From FEN-1191 sp036490715 (GTDB lineage Bacteria > Pseudomonadota > Gammaproteobacteria > Steroidobacterales > Steroidobacteraceae), in NCBI GenBank assembly GCA_036490715.1, contig DASXDL010000042.1:6934-70933 (forward strand): a stretch of 64,000 nt of DNA, read 5' to 3'. The notes beneath the pieces are model-generated. The model saw only the letters and a list, made by a program, of their open reading frames with translations, was not told the origin of the DNA and did no database searches. How positions within the stretch are numbered: the first letter of the stretch is position 1; each line of letters begins with the position of its first letter. The position numbers and the translations under genes are program-made. This document shows positions 48,467 through 57,154 of this stretch, piece by piece.

Positions 48467-49911
48467 CCGGCCCGCGGCTGCTGTCGGTGCTATCACCGCT
48501 GGCAGTGTGCGCGCTGCTGCTGGGATGGATCGCGATATCGAGCGCCGGTAATTCGTGGGGCAGCGGCTCGATCCTGCTGTATGGCCTGGCCAACGTGATC
48601 GCGCTCACCGATGCGCTCGATTATGCGCTGCGCCTGTACATGCGGCGCCGGCACACCGCCACCGGCCGCGAGGGCGATGAGAACCGCGACCTGTCGATCA
48701 ATCTGGCCGCCGCGCTGCCCCAGGGAGCGCGGCATCTGGTGCCGATGCAGCCGTACGCGATCATCGCCTCGGTGCACAACCTCGAACCGGAAATCGAGGC
48801 ATTCATGGAGGCGTTCCAGCCCTACCGCGAGCGCGTGTGGCTGATCAATGACGGCTCCACCGACAACACCGCTGGGCGTCTGCGACAGGCCGGCTGGCGC
48901 TGCCTGGACGGCGGCGTCAACCGCCGCAAGCCTGGCGCGATCCGGGCGCTGCTTCAGAAGCTGCCATCGCACATCGCCACCGTGCTGGTGGTCGATCCGG
49001 ACATCCGCATCCGCGGCCGCAATGCCGGCAGCAGCATCGATCTTGAGCGTTTCGTGGCCGACTTCCAGCAATCGGGCGCGGCCGCGGTCTGTCCGCGCGT
49101 CATGATCGATCCGGACGGTTTCCTGGCGCGCTTCCAGGCGTTCGAGTACGCCCTGGCGTTTCGCATCGGCCGCGCGAGCCTGGCGGATTTCAGTATTACC
49201 TCCGGCGTCTCGCTGTACCGGCGCGATGCTCTGGAGCGCGCGCTGCAAATTCACTCGCTGTCGGTGTACGCGGAGGATTTCGAGAACGCGGTGATCCTGC
49301 TCAGCCAGCGCGAACGCATCTACTACGACGGTCGCCTGGTGGTCAGCACCGAGGGCCCGGGGCTGGTGCGGCGCTGGTTCTCGCAGCGCGTCGGCTGGTA
49401 TTACGGCCTGCTCAAGGTCTATACCGAGCGTTTCGGCCGCATCTGGCGCATCAGCCGCCAGTCACCGTTCGCCACCTACCATTTCATCGTCTACATCGGC
49501 GGGCTGTCGCTGGCGATGCACGTGGTTAAGATGGCGAGCGCGACATTGCTGGCCATCAGCTTCGCCAGCGGCGTGCAACGGCTGCTGGCCGGCGACTGGT
49601 CCAGCGCCAGCGCGCTCACCGATCCGGCGTACTTCACCACCGCAGTGGGCAGCTACCTGGCGCTCGGGGTGGTGGCGCTGTTCGTCAGTGTGCCGCGCGG
49701 GGAGCGCAGCTACATCGCGCCGGTGGTGCCGCTATACCTCTTCTATGCGCTCGCCCACATCGCACCGATGTCGGTCGGCTTTGGTAACTGGGTGAGTCTC
49801 AAGCTGTGGCGGCGGCGGCTGTTCCAAGACCATTACGAGCCGCGGCCGCACGCCGGTGAAGACGTCCGCGGTCCGCAGCCCGACGAGGATTCGATCCGAG
49901 GCGTCGCATGA
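48463..49911 (+). CDS. Membrane-bound family 2 glycosyltransferase
   Basis: The 482-residue protein has an N-terminal membrane helix, a cytosolic GT-A domain and three or four C-terminal helices. Catalytic motifs are NDGSTDN (Asp130), VVDPDIRI (Asp178, Asp180), EDFEN (Asp272) and QRVGW (308-312), equivalent to the D, DxD, ED and QxxRW motifs of processive synthases such as Alg8 or BcsA, with G in place of R. It probably polymerises or transfers a sugar at the inner membrane. GTG 48463 overlaps the upstream stop. No PilZ domain is present. Confidence 0.87.
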   Translation: MTGPRLLSVLSPLAVCALLLGWIAISSAGNSWGSGSILLYGLANVIALTDALDYALRLYMRRRHTATGREGDENRDLSINLAAALPQGARHLVPMQPYAIIASVHNLEPEIEAFMEAFQPYRERVWLINDGSTDNTAGRLRQAGWRCLDGGVNRRKPGAIRALLQKLPSHIATVLVVDPDIRIRGRNAGSSIDLERFVADFQQSGAAAVCPRVMIDPDGFLARFQAFEYALAFRIGRASLADFSITSGVSLYRRDALERALQIHSLSVYAEDFENAVILLSQRERIYYDGRLVVSTEGPGLVRRWFSQRVGWYYGLLKVYTERFGRIWRISRQSPFATYHFIVYIGGLSLAMHVVKMASATLLAISFASGVQRLLAGDWSSASALTDPAYFTTAVGSYLALGVVALFVSVPRGERSYIAPVVPLYLFYALAHIAPMSVGFGNWVSLKLWRRRLFQDHYEPRPHAGEDVRGPQPDEDSIRGVA

Positions 49912-50762
49912 GCTTGCGTGGCGTGCCGGCGCCCAGCGAGTACCGTCCGGCCGCCTACTGGGAGGACCGGGCGCGCCGCTTTGCCGCCGAGGGCGACGGC
50001 CTGGCCGCGGTCTGCAGCTATGGCATGCCCGAGTTCTACAATCGCGCCATCGATGTGACGCAGCGGCGCGCACTCGGGCGCTGGCTCGCGGTCGATCCCG
50101 GCACGCGCGTACTCGATGTCGGTTGCGGCGTCGGACGTTGGAGCCGGCGGCTGGCCGCGCGCGGGGCGCTGGTCACCGGCATCGATCTGAGTGCGACCAT
50201 GATAGAGCAAGCACGCTCACGCACCGCGCGCGTCGGGCTCGCCGAGCGCTGCAGATATCTGGTGCAGGACGTTGTCGAGCTCGAGGTCGGGCAAAGCTTC
50301 GACCTGATTTTGGCGGTGACGGTGCTACAGCACCTGCCGGATGCGCAGTCCATCGTTAGTGCGCTGCGCGGCATGCAAGCGCACCTGGCGCCGCACGGAC
50401 GCCTGGTGTTGCTGGAAGCTGCGCCGATGATGCGCGTCCGGCGCTGCGATAGCAGTGTGTTCCAGGCGCACGAGCGCGGCGCCTATCTACGGCTGTTCGA
50501 GCAGTGCGGACTCAGCCTGCAGGCGCTCGACGGGGTCGATCCGGCACCGTTTCGCCAGTGGTTGCTGCCACTGCTGCCGCGCCTGCCGCGGCCGCTGTCG
50601 CTGCCGGCACTGGCGCTGGTCAGCGCGCTGGCGCTGCCGATCGATCTGCTGTGCGCGCGCCGGGCGGTACGGCGCTCATGGCATGCACTGTTCGTGCTGC
50701 AGCGAGCGGACGCGGCATGCTTGCCGCCGCCGTTGTCGACGGAGCGCGTGGCATGCGCCTGA
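49908..50762 (+). CDS. Class I SAM-dependent methyltransferase
   Basis: The 284-residue protein has the Rossmann methyltransferase core: VLDVGCGVGRWSRRLA (motif I), VTGIDLSATMIEQAR, CRYLVQDVVEL, LILAVTVLQHLPD and LAPHGRLVLLE. A C-terminal extension is Leu/Pro-rich with a possible membrane-associated segment (about 215-250). It overlaps the glycosyltransferase by ATGA. It may methylate the sugar, lipid or product made by its operon partners; the acceptor is not known. Confidence 0.88.
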   Translation: MSLRGVPAPSEYRPAAYWEDRARRFAAEGDGLAAVCSYGMPEFYNRAIDVTQRRALGRWLAVDPGTRVLDVGCGVGRWSRRLAARGALVTGIDLSATMIEQARSRTARVGLAERCRYLVQDVVELEVGQSFDLILAVTVLQHLPDAQSIVSALRGMQAHLAPHGRLVLLEAAPMMRVRRCDSSVFQAHERGAYLRLFEQCGLSLQALDGVDPAPFRQWLLPLLPRLPRPLSLPALALVSALALPIDLLCARRAVRRSWHALFVLQRADAACLPPPLSTERVACA

Positions 50763-51967
50763 CGGCCCGATCGACGGTTGCGATCGGACTGGTCGTGCTG
50801 CTCGGCGCCGGGGTGTTTGCCAGCCGCTGGTACGAGCGCCAGCGCTCGGCACCGCGCACGCGCGCCGACAGCACCGTCGTCACCGTTTCCAACGGCGCCG
50901 ACCGGGGGCCCGGTACCCTGCGCGAAGCGCTGTTCATCGCCGCCGCCGCCGCGGGACCCGCCACCATCTCGATCAGAGTGCCAAAAATCACGCTCGAGAC
51001 GCCGCTGCCGCCGCTGGTGAGCACGCATGGGCTCAGCCTGACTTCGCATCCGGCTGGCGCCCAGATCGACGCGCACCTGCTGCGCACCGGACCGGTGTTC
51101 GACATCGGCGCGCCAGATGCATCGATCGCGTATCTGCACGTCACCGGTTGTCCGGGGGCGGCGGTGCTGCTGCGCGCGACGCACTTTCGGCTGCAGTCCA
51201 CCACCATCGAGGGCTGCGATGTCGGCGTCGAGGTGGCCGACAATGCCAGCGCGATCGAGCTGACGCATAACCAGTTTGTCCACAACCGCCTCGCGATCCG
51301 CTTCGCCGCCGCCGGCGAGCACGACGATGTGGTGCAGAACCTGTTCTCCGAGCAGCACGATGCGGGACTGTGGGCGGTCGGCGGCGAAGCTACGTCGCAC
51401 GGCGATCCGATCCACGTGCACGACAACCATTTTGACGGCGAGCGCAACGGCATCGTCGCCGGCAACGTGCCGATCCTGGTGGACCACAACGAGTTCACCA
51501 ACTCGCACGAGGCCGCCATTCACCTGGTGGGTGCGGCCGCCGCGATCCGCAACAACCGCATCAGCGGCGGCGAATCCATGGGCATCGTAGCCGAGAACGC
51601 CCGCGGGGCGATCGTCGATGGCAACGAGATCGACACGCTGGCCGCCTACGGCATCATGGTGCGCGGCTCATCCAACACACTGGTGCGCAACAACCGTCTG
51701 CACGGCTGTGGCTATGGACTGGCGTTCGTGCTCGGCGACAGCAAGTCGCCCAGCACCGCGGTCGACAATATGATCATCGAGCCGAAGTTCGACGGCATCG
51801 ACGTGGTCGGCGATTCGCCGATCCTGCGTCACAACCAGGTGCTGCGGCCGCACGCGCTGGCGCTGCGGGTCGACGGCTTTCAGCCGGCGGGTGGAGCGCG
51901 TATTCAGGCGCACCCGTTCCTGGACAACAACAGCTTCGGCACCGCGGCCGAGAGCGCTGGCACATGA
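50753..51967 (+). CDS. Secreted right-handed parallel beta-helix protein (NosD-like)
   Basis: The 404-residue protein has one N-terminal hydrophobic segment (about 7-25), then repeating approximately 22-residue rungs rich in Asn, Gly and Ile, such as IELTHNQFVHNRLAI, IHVHDNHFDGERNGIVAG, AIRNNRISGGESMGIVAE and TLVRNNRLHGCGYGLAF. This is the pectate-lyase or NosD-type fold shared with polysaccharide lyases and epimerases such as AlgG. A catalytic role is not proven by visible residues. It overlaps the methyltransferase by 10 nt and its stop overlaps the next start. Confidence 0.85.
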   Translation: MRLTARSTVAIGLVVLLGAGVFASRWYERQRSAPRTRADSTVVTVSNGADRGPGTLREALFIAAAAAGPATISIRVPKITLETPLPPLVSTHGLSLTSHPAGAQIDAHLLRTGPVFDIGAPDASIAYLHVTGCPGAAVLLRATHFRLQSTTIEGCDVGVEVADNASAIELTHNQFVHNRLAIRFAAAGEHDDVVQNLFSEQHDAGLWAVGGEATSHGDPIHVHDNHFDGERNGIVAGNVPILVDHNEFTNSHEAAIHLVGAAAAIRNNRISGGESMGIVAENARGAIVDGNEIDTLAAYGIMVRGSSNTLVRNNRLHGCGYGLAFVLGDSKSPSTAVDNMIIEPKFDGIDVVGDSPILRHNQVLRPHALALRVDGFQPAGGARIQAHPFLDNNSFGTAAESAGT

Positions 51968-53370
51968 GAACCAGCGACGCCACGCAACTGCTGCCGCGAC
52001 TGACCTGGGACGACCCGCGCGTGCACCTGCTGGACGACATCTGGCTACTGTCGATTTTCGCGGTGCTGGTCGCGGTCGCTCTGCCCTGGTTCCTGAGCGG
52101 ATTTGCCGTGCAGGTGCTGCCGGTCGCCTGTGGGCTGCTGGCACTGGGCGCGATTCACATGGTGTTCACCTCGTTGGCCGAGCCGGCCCGGCCGGCCGGG
52201 CCCTGGCGCCATCGCTGCCTGTCGCTGCTGCACCTGCTCGGCGTGCTGGTCATCGCCTTCATCTGGCAGCGTGCCGGCGGCCTGCAAAATCCGGCGTTCC
52301 TGACGGTGTTCGCATTGCCGGTGATCGGCGCGATTTTCCTGTCGCGCTGGCAGCCGTACCTGACCGGGCTGGTGGCGCTGGTCGGCGTGCTGGCCGGGGC
52401 GTACGCGGAGATCCCGGAGCTGCGCTGGTACGTCAGTGGCCTGGGGCCTGCCGGCGCCTGGCTCGCCGCGCAATTTGATCACCCGGGCAGCTCGCTGAGC
52501 GTACCGTTCGCCGGTTTCTACGCGCCGGCCGGCTTCTTCCTGGTGGTACTGGAGGTGTTCGCGGTGCTGCTGCTGGCATGCGCGGTGGCCGCCGAGTACC
52601 TCGGCACGGTATTCGAGCGCCTGTACCTGCACGTGCGGGTCGCGCGCGAGGAGGCGGCGCGCGGCCAAGAGCTGTGGGCGATGCTGATCGAACAACTGCC
52701 GTTGCCGGCGGTGCTGGTCGATACCGACACGCTCAATACCGTGTGCGCCAGCGAACTGGCGCTGCAGCGTTATTGCGCCCCGGGCGCGACCGTTGCCGGA
52801 CGGCCGGTGTTCGACTCCATTCGTCTGTCGTATCCCGAAGTTGTGCAGGAGCTGATCGGCGGCGAGGACGGACTGGTGCCTCAGGCCGTCATTCGCGTGG
52901 GCAGCGACATCCGCATTGCGCAGGTGCAGGTGCATCATGTGTCGCAACGCGGGCGCCGCTTCGCGCTCATCCTGATCGAGGATACGACCGAGGCGTTCGC
53001 GGTCAAGGCCGGGCTGGACGCGGCCGAGCACGCAGCGCTGGTGCTCGATGCGCGCGGCAAGCTGCTGAGCTTCAACCGCCCTGCGGCGGGACTGTTTCCG
53101 GGGATCGCCGCGGGCATCAGCGCCGCCGACCTGATTACGCAGCCGGCGTCCACCGGCCCGTGGTGGCATCCGGGAGTATCCGGTCGGCGCCGCATGCACC
53201 TTGAGATCGCGCCCCGGATCTATCAGGTGACCAGCAGCGCGGTCGCGCTCAGCGGCGAGGAGGAGTCGATCTACGTGATCGCCTTCCTGCCGATCGCCAA
53301 GGCGGAACTGGCCGACCAGGGCGCCGCGGATTCGACCATGGGCACCCGCATCCTTGGAGGTATCCGATGA
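51964..53370 (+). CDS. Membrane protein with PAS-like cytoplasmic domain
   Basis: The 468-residue protein has about six membrane segments in residues 25-220 (the last near FFLVVLEVFAVLLLACAVAAEYL, 178-200), a short coiled coil, and a soluble part with one or two PAS-like units (LIEQLPLPAVLVDTDTLNTV near 240 and AALVLDARGKLLSFN near 357). There is no kinase, GGDEF or HTH domain. It may sense redox, lipid or a ligand and signal within the operon, perhaps to the downstream EAL protein. Starts with an ATGA overlap. Confidence 0.72.
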   Translation: MRTSDATQLLPRLTWDDPRVHLLDDIWLLSIFAVLVAVALPWFLSGFAVQVLPVACGLLALGAIHMVFTSLAEPARPAGPWRHRCLSLLHLLGVLVIAFIWQRAGGLQNPAFLTVFALPVIGAIFLSRWQPYLTGLVALVGVLAGAYAEIPELRWYVSGLGPAGAWLAAQFDHPGSSLSVPFAGFYAPAGFFLVVLEVFAVLLLACAVAAEYLGTVFERLYLHVRVAREEAARGQELWAMLIEQLPLPAVLVDTDTLNTVCASELALQRYCAPGATVAGRPVFDSIRLSYPEVVQELIGGEDGLVPQAVIRVGSDIRIAQVQVHHVSQRGRRFALILIEDTTEAFAVKAGLDAAEHAALVLDARGKLLSFNRPAAGLFPGIAAGISAADLITQPASTGPWWHPGVSGRRRMHLEIAPRIYQVTSSAVALSGEEESIYVIAFLPIAKAELADQGAADSTMGTRILGGIR

Positions 53371-54182
53371 CAGCGCGCGCGCGGCGAGCATGGCTGCTAC
53401 CGTTGGCCGCAACGGCATCGATCGCTTCGGCATGGGCGGATCAGGGCCCGAGCAGCGATCAGCTGGCCGTCAGTGGCAACGCCTCGGAACTCACCGGCAA
53501 TCACGGCGGCGGCGGCGGCTCGCTGGCCTGGCTGCACAATTTCACACCCTCGACTCTGATCGACGTCGCCGGTGAGTACGAGGCGCTGGTGAACTCGCAC
53601 TGGGAGTTCGGTTCGCTGACCGCCTCCACCACCTTTGGAGATCCGGGCGAGAAGACCAGCCTGTATGCCGAAGGCCATGAAGGCCGTGGCGACATCGGGC
53701 CGCATCATCCGTTTGATTACCAGGTGGTCGCCGCCGGCGGCGTGCAGTCCCTGGGTAAGTATCTAGCGGTGCAGCTCGAGGACCGGCAGTTCGACATCGA
53801 CACCTCGCACGGCAATCTGCCCAAGCTCGGTATCGCGTTGTCGCCGTCGCCACGCTTCACTACCACGCTCGCCTATGCCTACACCGCGGGCGGCAATCTG
53901 GGCACCAACCTGCTGTCAGTGCGCTTCGACGCCGCAGCGCGGCGCATCAACTGGCTGGCCGGTGCGGCCTTCGGCACCGCCTCTCCGGCCGTCGTCAATC
54001 TCGAAACCGGATTCGTCGAGCCGAGCAAGCGCCTCAACGAAGGCTACGCCGGCCTGGTGCTGCCGGTCGCGCGCGGCAAGCTCACTCTGGTGGCCGATTA
54101 CCTCGATCTGGCCGGCTTTCGCCGCACCACCGTGACGTTGAGCTACATCGTGCCGATCGGATCGAGCGGGGCGCGCCGATGA
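53367..54182 (+). CDS. Predicted outer-membrane beta-barrel protein
   Basis: The 271-residue protein has a signal peptide (about 1-24) and then alternating polar and hydrophobic strands rich in Gly, Thr, Tyr and Leu, for example LIDVAGEYEALV, SLYAEGHEGRGD, TTTLAYAYTAGGN and RTTVTLSYIVPIG. YaiO- or porin-like barrels of this size are possible. The final residues (GARR) do not end in the usual aromatic residue. It could be the export pore or envelope anchor of the cluster. ATGA overlaps on both sides. Confidence 0.7.
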   Translation: MTARARRAWLLPLAATASIASAWADQGPSSDQLAVSGNASELTGNHGGGGGSLAWLHNFTPSTLIDVAGEYEALVNSHWEFGSLTASTTFGDPGEKTSLYAEGHEGRGDIGPHHPFDYQVVAAGGVQSLGKYLAVQLEDRQFDIDTSHGNLPKLGIALSPSPRFTTTLAYAYTAGGNLGTNLLSVRFDAAARRINWLAGAAFGTASPAVVNLETGFVEPSKRLNEGYAGLVLPVARGKLTLVADYLDLAGFRRTTVTLSYIVPIGSSGARR

Positions 54183-56614
54183 GACCGGCGATCTTCCAGC
54201 GCGGCAGCGGCTGGTTGCCGGCCGCAGTGGTGCTGGCGGTGGTGCTGGTGGCCGGCTGGCGCCTGATCGCGTTGAGCTTGCAGCGCCATGCCGCTGACGC
54301 GCACCGCTCGGCCGTGGTGGAAGCCAGTCAGACCGCCCGCGCGATCGAAGCGCAGCTGCAGGCCTTGACCGCGCAGGCCGACGCTCAGGCCGCGCGCGCC
54401 GCCAACGCCCATCCGGGCGTCGACGCCGCCGAGGTGCTCAGCTCGCTGGTTCCCATACACAGCGCGTTCTGGATCTCGGCCGACGGCATCGCCGTGACGG
54501 CCGACCCCGCCGCCTCGACCGCGACCAACGGCATTCTGGCGGAGTGGAATGGATCGCAGCACGCCGATGCGACACCGAGTGTGCTCGGACCCACGCGCCA
54601 GGGTAGTCAGTGGCTGATCGCAGCACTGGCGCCGATTCGCGCGCAGCCGAGCCAGGCGGCGCCGGCGCAACCGGTCGCGTGGGCCGCGGTGTATACCGAT
54701 CTGGACCAGCTGCTGCTGGCGATCCACGTGAATCGGATCAAGGCCGCCGGTTACGACTTTGCGCTCACGCAGCTGGATCCGAATATCACGCAGCCGCGAC
54801 AGTTCGTCAGCACCGCGACCGCGCCGCTGTCGGCGCCGGTGGTGCTGCCGGTGCGACTGCCGGAGCGCTATGCGCCGGCATCGCCGGGCAGCTATCTGCA
54901 GGTCGCGGTCCGGCCACGCGCCGGCTGGTATCCGGTCACGCAGATCGCCACCGAGATCGGGATTCTGGCGGTACTCGCGTGGCTGCTCGGTTTCGGCGCC
55001 TACGACCTGACCCATAGCCTGCAGCGGCTGCGAACCGGGTTGTCGATCTACCGCAGCCGCCTCGGCGGCATGCGGGTGCAGCTCGCCGCCGAGACCGACC
55101 GGCGCCGCGAGCTGCAGAAGAGCATCGATTACGCCCGCTATCACGACAGCTTCACCGGGCTACCCAATCGGCGTTACTTCGTCGATCAGCTCGATCGGGC
55201 GCTGCGTGAGGTCCGCGGCCGCCAGCGCGAACGCCTGGGGGTGATCCTGATCGATATCTCGCGCTTCAAGCTCATCAACGACTCGCTCGGCCACACGGTT
55301 GGCGATGAGTTGATGGTGCAGGCGGCGCGCCGCTTCGAGAAGGCGGCTGCCGAGATCGAGAGCGTGCTGGCGCGCTGGGGTGGCGATCAGTTCGCGCTGC
55401 TGATTCTGGACGTGGCGTTTCCGGACGCGGCGCTGGCGTTCGCCGGCGTCTTGCAGGATGCCCTGGAGGCGCCGTTCGAGCTGCGCCGGCATCGCATCAG
55501 CGTGGCCGCGAGCATGGGGGTCACCTGCGTGGAGGGCGGCGCGGCGCGCGCCGAAGACGTGGTGCGCGAGGCCGATGTGGCGCTGTCGATGGCAAAGAAG
55601 AGCGACGCCCGGCGGGTGCTGATGTACTCGCCCGGCATGGGCGGTGCGGCCGCCAGTCTGGTGAGCCTGGAGGCCGATTTGCATATGGCGCTGCGGCAGA
55701 ACGATCTGCGGTTGCTGTTCCAGCCGATCGTCGAGCTGCAGCACTACCGCATGGTCGGGGCCGAGGCGTTGCTGCGCTGGCGCCATCCGGTCGAGGGCCT
55801 GCTGCTGCCCGAGCGTTTCTTGTCAATCGCGGAGGAAGCCGGATTGATGGTGACCGTCACGCGTCAGATCATCGCGCGGGTCTGCAGGCTGGCTGTGCAG
55901 TGGCGGCAGATTGTGCCGCGCACACCCTTCTACATGAGCGTCAACCTGTCGGCCTCGTCGCTACGCGATCCGCAGCTGGTGGATTTCGTTTCCAACACCT
56001 TGCGCGAAGCCGGCCTGCCGCCCGACGTGCTGAAACTCGAGGTCAGCGAGCTGTCGCTGATCAGCAATGTCGGCGTGGCGCGCGAAGCGCTCGAGCGGCT
56101 GCATGCGCTGGGCGTCCAGCTGATGCTGGATGACTTCGGCACCGGGTTTTCATCGCTCAACTATCTGCAGCTGTTTCCGATTGACTACGTCAAGATCGAC
56201 CGACCCAATGTCGATCGCACTTTCAGCGGCCGCGTCAACAGCGGTCTGACGCCGGCCATGCTGCAGATGGCATCGAGCATGGGTCTGACCGCGATTGCCG
56301 AGATCGTCGAGACCGAGGAGGCCGCCGATGGCCTGCGCAAGATGGGCTGCGAATACGGCCAGGGCCTGTTCTACAGCGAGCCGGTCGCGGCCGAAGTGGC
56401 GCTGAGTTATCTGCGCGGCGAGGCGCCGCCGAAGCGCTCGTCCACGCCGGCCGCAGCGAGCGGCCGGGCCGAGCCGAGTGCCACCCGACTGACGAGCCCC
56501 GGCCACGGCGCCGGCAAATCGCCCGAGGATGACTCCCCGACCCTGGTGATTCCGATCGAGGGCGGCAGCCAGACCGCCGAGGTCCCCGTCTTAAGTCGCA
56601 CTTTTAGCGGTTGA
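54179..56614 (+). CDS. Membrane GGDEF(degenerate)-EAL c-di-GMP signalling protein
   Basis: The 811-residue protein has membrane helices at about 16-35 and 258-276 flanking a periplasmic sensor region, a GGDEF domain with the signature altered to GGDQF (401-405), and an EAL domain with EALLRW (529-534), NLSASS, KLEVSE, LDDFGTG (Asp651, Asp652), VKIDRP and AEIVETEE. The GGDEF site loses its key Glu and is probably inactive or regulatory, while the EAL metal ligands look intact, so a c-di-GMP phosphodiesterase is likely. It is the last gene of the overlapping set. Confidence 0.88.
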   Translation: MRPAIFQRGSGWLPAAVVLAVVLVAGWRLIALSLQRHAADAHRSAVVEASQTARAIEAQLQALTAQADAQAARAANAHPGVDAAEVLSSLVPIHSAFWISADGIAVTADPAASTATNGILAEWNGSQHADATPSVLGPTRQGSQWLIAALAPIRAQPSQAAPAQPVAWAAVYTDLDQLLLAIHVNRIKAAGYDFALTQLDPNITQPRQFVSTATAPLSAPVVLPVRLPERYAPASPGSYLQVAVRPRAGWYPVTQIATEIGILAVLAWLLGFGAYDLTHSLQRLRTGLSIYRSRLGGMRVQLAAETDRRRELQKSIDYARYHDSFTGLPNRRYFVDQLDRALREVRGRQRERLGVILIDISRFKLINDSLGHTVGDELMVQAARRFEKAAAEIESVLARWGGDQFALLILDVAFPDAALAFAGVLQDALEAPFELRRHRISVAASMGVTCVEGGAARAEDVVREADVALSMAKKSDARRVLMYSPGMGGAAASLVSLEADLHMALRQNDLRLLFQPIVELQHYRMVGAEALLRWRHPVEGLLLPERFLSIAEEAGLMVTVTRQIIARVCRLAVQWRQIVPRTPFYMSVNLSASSLRDPQLVDFVSNTLREAGLPPDVLKLEVSELSLISNVGVAREALERLHALGVQLMLDDFGTGFSSLNYLQLFPIDYVKIDRPNVDRTFSGRVNSGLTPAMLQMASSMGLTAIAEIVETEEAADGLRKMGCEYGQGLFYSEPVAAEVALSYLRGEAPPKRSSTPAAASGRAEPSATRLTSPGHGAGKSPEDDSPTLVIPIEGGSQTAEVPVLSRTFSG

Positions 56615-56637
56615 TCGCCGCGCTTGCGGCCCCATAC

Positions 56638-56666
56638 TGGACGTAGTGAGCCGACGCGCCTAAAAT
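56638..56666 (+). promoter_or_regulatory. erpA promoter, possibly giving a leaderless mRNA
   Basis: TGGACG (56638-56643), a 17-nt spacer and TAAAAT (56661-56666) lie directly before erpA. The start of transcription would fall at about 56673-56674, at the erpA ATG itself. No Shine-Dalgarno sequence lies between the -10 box and the ATG. Confidence 0.55.
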
Positions 56667-56673
56667 ATTGATT

Positions 56674-57042
56674 ATGAACGACACCGCTCTTGAATCTGCC
56701 CCCACGACCGAGCCGCCGCCGCTGCTATTTACCGACGCCGCGGCCCGCAAGGTCAGTGAGCTCATCGCCGGGGAGGGCAACCCGAACCTGATGCTGCGCG
56801 TGTTCGTGCAGGGCGGCGGCTGCTCCGGCCTGCAATACGGCTTTGAGTTCGACGAGCAGGTCCAGGATGGCGACACCTGCGTGGAGAACCACGGCGTCAA
56901 GCTCCTGATCGACCCCATGAGCTTTCAGTACCTGGGTGGTGCCGAGATCGATTTTCGCGACAACCTCGATGGCGCGCAGTTCGTGATTCGAAATCCGAGC
57001 GCCCAGACCACCTGCGGATGCGGGTCATCGTTCAGCGTCTGA
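56674..57042 (+). CDS. erpA: Iron-sulfur cluster insertion protein ErpA
   Basis: ErpA is an A-type carrier delivering Fe-S clusters to target enzymes. The 122-residue product has the three conserved cysteines Cys50 (GGGCSGLQYGF), Cys114 and Cys116 (TTCGCGSSFSV), and LLIDPMSFQYLGGAEIDF. A second ATG two codons upstream (56668) lies in frame. Targets could include the radical SAM protein and PyrK of this window. Nearby anmK-tyrS-rrn is a conserved context. Confidence 0.96.
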   Translation: MNDTALESAPTTEPPPLLFTDAAARKVSELIAGEGNPNLMLRVFVQGGGCSGLQYGFEFDEQVQDGDTCVENHGVKLLIDPMSFQYLGGAEIDFRDNLDGAQFVIRNPSAQTTCGCGSSFSV

Positions 57043-57154
57043 TCTTTGTCCGGCGGCGCGCGTCACACGCGTTGCGATGAGCCGGACCGCCGCCCTTCGC
57101 TCCTACCACCACCCGCGACATGAGCCGGGACGACGACCGACCCCGACGACCCGC

